From: Lineus longissimus
Taxonomy: Eukaryota > Nemertea > Pilidiophora > Heteronemertea > Lineidae
DNA length: 64,000 bases
NCBI RefSeq assembly: GCF_910592395.1
Contig: NC_088311.1
Span: forward strand, 21,121,695-21,185,694
Direction: 5' to 3'
The notes under the pieces are model-generated. The model worked only from the letters and a program-made list of their open reading frames with translations. It did no database searches and was not told where the DNA came from. The position numbers and the translations under genes were made by a program. This document shows, one piece after another, positions 62,701-64,000 of this stretch (positions are counted from its first letter, which is position 1; each line of letters opens with the position of its first letter).

Positions 62701-64000
62701 GTAAGGATGTAAGTTTCCTTACAGGTTAAACCCCAGTACTCTCGTCCCAAAGTTAGAGGCCAGCAGAGGCCAATGCAGTTCACTCGTCCTGAAATTCTGT
62801 TTTGTTAAAATAGATCGGAATACCGACCGATTAAGCTTGGGATGTTGAGTCGTTTCTATATTGCGTGGTGCTTTAGGTTTAGGTGCTTTGTGACCATTCG
62901 CTTTCAGGCACAACTAAGTGTGTGTTTTCACTTTTAGTGTAGGTTGAATATTGTCTTTGCACTTTGTTATTAGTCTTGAAGTGTTGTACACTTTCTGCAG
63001 TTTTCATATTTCTTAGTCATTAAAATGTCATGCTGAATATCTGTCATCATCATTCAGTTCATGATTTCTATTGGGAAGAAGGTTTTAGAGCAGATCTCTT
63101 TGAGTTCATTTGACAAAATCTAAATGGTGTGCTACTGAACTGAAGAGCCAAACATTTCAAAAGTTCATGTTGGCAGTGGTTAGTTACGGTTAAAAGACAG
63201 TGTTAAATTGGTTTGAATTAGTTTACCATTGGCTTGCTTTAGTTATTTTTACATGTTTTACTGTTAAAAAAAGATTTATTCATTTCTGTTTCGGTGAGTT
63301 CTGACAAGTTAGCACACCGAAGATATCCAATCCTTTGTCTTAACGGCTAATAAAGTTCAGTATTTCAAAACATTTCTTTTCTCATATTGATCATTTGCAT
63401 CTATCACCATGTAAAACTTGTTTGTAATTCATTTGGACTTGGGTGAGTTGGCCAGAAGTTTGTTTATCAGCTTTTCCTCGTTTTATCTCCTGCGGTTATA
63501 GATTTTGGTTTGAAGAAAGTAATTTTTATTGCTTTATGGCTTTCTTAAAGTGTTATGTACATTATAAAGAAATGGCTGGAGATTACTTCCTGACCCACTG
63601 TAAAAAAATCCTAGTTTCTGTAAAAAGAGCCAATATCGATATCATATAGTATGTTCCCTTTATTTGCTTCGTGACTTGTTCATAAGGTCAAAATGTGAAA
63701 GTCGCTTTGACAACTTTTCTGCTGAAATTTGATTGAATTTTCACTATCTCTTTCCGAGAATTTCAGTCTGTACCATTTCTTGTGTTTCGTCAACATGAAA
63801 ACTTGGTTTAACACGTCGAAATCTTGAATTAAGTCATTTTGTTTCTGTTGCAAATATTTCGAACTTGTTCTAAATGCAGTAAATCTCACTATTCTAATCT
63901 TGATAGCTGTTGAATTCCACTTCCGCCCGTCTGCAAGACCCTGACAGAAACCCCGACTTCCCCAACGTTGATAGTCACTTACATCCTTATTTTAAGGCAA
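50605..64000 (+). CDS. NFI: Nuclear factor I (CTF/NF1) transcription factor (10 recognised exons, both ends incomplete)
   Basis: Seen: exons 50605-50760, 51131-51506, 52668-52718, 55061-55153, 58061-58411, 59025-59273, 59520-59665, 59886-60102, 60445-60590 (or to 60728) and probably 63907 onward. All have GT-AG borders and compatible phases (0, 1, 1, 1, 1, 1, 0, 1, 0). The first two give the NFI DNA-binding domain (about 177 residues), beginning [20 protein letters not shown] and including [34 protein letters not shown] and [12 protein letters not shown]. Later exons carry [27 protein letters not shown] and [14 protein letters not shown], all NFI landmarks. Family knowledge: NFI binds TTGGC(N5)GCCAA as a dimer and regulates differentiation genes. 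A basic KRMKR stretch could be a second nuclear signal. The first exon (usually under 15 codons in vertebrates) and the end are outside what I can identify. Confidence 0.97.
51131..51506 (+). CDS. NFI: NFI exon: DNA-binding/dimerisation domain, MH1-like core
   Basis: Acceptor tctattgcag, donor gtgagt, 376 nt, phase 0 in, 1 out. Keeps the conserved Cys positions ([20 protein letters not shown]) and [24 protein letters not shown]. This single large exon equals the second exon of vertebrate NFI genes. Confidence 0.98.
52668..52718 (+). CDS. NFI: NFI small exon 3
   Basis: 51 nt, acceptor tattccag, donor gtaagt, phase 1 both sides; encodes [18 protein letters not shown] with split ends. Skippable in frame. 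No strong family match for the sequence itself. Confidence 0.7.
55061..55153 (+). CDS. NFI: NFI exon with SGVFSxxELxRVxQ motif
   Basis: 93 nt, acceptor cttctgcag, donor gtaggt, phase 1 both sides. [20 protein letters not shown] corresponds to DSFVTSGVFSVTELVRVSQ in vertebrate NFI. Confidence 0.93.
56361..56582 (-). pseudogene. Unrecognised minus-strand ORF inside NFI intron (weak)
   Basis: 73 codons with protein-like composition ([20 protein letters not shown], then [20 protein letters not shown]). No start context, splice site or family that I recognise. It may be a fragment of a retrocopy or chance. Confidence 0.15.
57673..57815. mobile_element. Decayed copy of the pogo/Tigger-like MITE in NFI intron
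   Basis: Ends CAGTAGAGTCTC and GGAGGTATCACTG with TA on both sides (57671-57672, 57816-57817). Interior is diverged, with TTAGAGAGGATGTCCTG recognisable. Confidence 0.6.
58061..58411 (+). CDS. NFI: NFI exon: Ser/Tyr-rich and basic segment
   Basis: 351 nt, acceptor cttttcag, donor gtatga, phase 1 both sides. Contains [32 protein letters not shown] and QSSSWQ, parallel to KRLKSVEDEMDSP, EEPFYTGQGRSP and QSSGW of vertebrate NFI. Confidence 0.95.
59025..59273 (+). CDS. NFI: NFI exon: Pro/Ser-rich with SUMO-type site
   Basis: 249 nt, acceptor catattccag, donor gtaagt, phase 1 both sides. Rich in His, Pro and Ser; TVVKQENGG fits the sumoylation consensus (hydrophobic-K-x-E). Confidence 0.9.
59520..59665 (+). 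CDS. NFI: NFI exon: [13 protein letters not shown]
   Basis: 146 nt, acceptor ttccttgcag, donor gtatga, phase 1 in, 0 out. [16 protein letters not shown] matches ETLKEFVQLVCPDAG of vertebrate NFI. Confidence 0.95.
59886..60102 (+). CDS. NFI: NFI exon: proline run [14 protein letters not shown]
   Basis: 217 nt, acceptor ctgtttcag, donor gtttgt, phase 0 in, 1 out. [18 protein letters not shown] is the proline-rich activation motif shared by vertebrate NFI proteins. Confidence 0.95.
60445..60728 (+). CDS. NFI: NFI exon with internal duplication and two donors
   Basis: Acceptor atgttgcag. A donor CAG|gtgagt after 60590 gives a 146-nt exon; reading on to CAG|gtgaga after 60728 gives 284 nt. Both leave phase 0. 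The extra segment repeats the preceding module: [20 protein letters not shown] then [19 protein letters not shown]. Either or both donors may be used. Confidence 0.85.
60729..63906. other. NFI intron (about 3.2 kb)
   Basis: No exon, RNA gene or element recognised; AT-rich with T-runs. Confidence 0.4.
63907..64000 (+). CDS. NFI: Probable NFI C-terminal exon, cut by window edge
   Basis: Acceptor ctaatcttgatag, phase 0 entry as required, and an open frame to the edge: [20 protein letters not shown], then [18 protein letters not shown] weakly recalls RDPSFVNIP near the C-terminus of vertebrate NFI. Support is phase plus weak similarity. Confidence 0.45.
   Translation, partial: MLNSTSARLQDPDRNPDFPNVDSHLHPYFKA

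Noticed and set aside
1-64000. Prokaryotic systems (operons, CRISPR, defence genes)
   Set aside because: All supported genes are split by GT-AG introns and belong to animal families; no prokaryotic gene organisation is present.

Overview
This is a window of animal nuclear DNA: AT-rich, with long introns, small GT-AG exons and many decayed non-autonomous mobile elements. Three genes can be read exon by exon because splice sites, phases and protein families all agree. (1) An R-spondin gene lies on the minus strand (coding 5125 down to 2740): two furin-like repeats, a thrombospondin type 1 repeat and a very basic tail ending in a stop; its signal-peptide exon was not found. (2) A protein 4.1/coracle (EPB41) gene lies on the minus strand (41279 down to at least 24021): two alternative 18-codon first coding exons, an acidic region, a Lys/Glu repeat region, a complete FERM domain, the FERM-adjacent domain, a 30-nt microexon and an exon of 19-residue repeats. 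(3) A nuclear factor I (NFI) gene lies on the plus strand (50605 to the right edge): the DNA-binding domain in two exons, then the Pro/Ser/Gln-rich activation region; its first exon was not found.

R-spondin is absent from flies and nematodes, so the host is a bilaterian that kept it, most likely a marine invertebrate (lophotrochozoan or invertebrate deuterostome). The sequence alone does not decide which. The neighbourhood of R-spondin, EPB41 and NFI matches the linkage of RSPO and EPB41 paralogues in human, so it may be ancestral.

Layout: 1-2739 intergenic, no gene seen; 2.7-5.1 kb R-spondin; 5.1-19.3 kb gene-poor, with an inverted-repeat element whose right end is amplified (9050-9245); 19.35-20.4 kb an orphan ORF followed by a degenerate minisatellite; 24.0-41.3 kb EPB41 with two tRNA-derived SINEs and three copies of a pogo/Tigger-like MITE in its introns; 42.2-45.6 kb a foldback element and a tandem pair of about 1-kb repeats; 45.8-48.7 kb a mixed region with a possible zinc-finger remnant and a CpG-bearing promoter candidate; 50.6-64 kb NFI, with a fourth MITE copy.

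The three genes do not form an operon. They are separate developmental genes: secreted Wnt potentiator, membrane-cytoskeleton adaptor and transcription factor. The most unusual points are the duplicated exon end plus splice donor in NFI, the repeat-built exons and apparent lack of the classical C-terminal domain in EPB41, and the changed LGR-contact positions in R-spondin. No prokaryotic features, CRISPR arrays, rRNA genes or intact transposase genes were seen.
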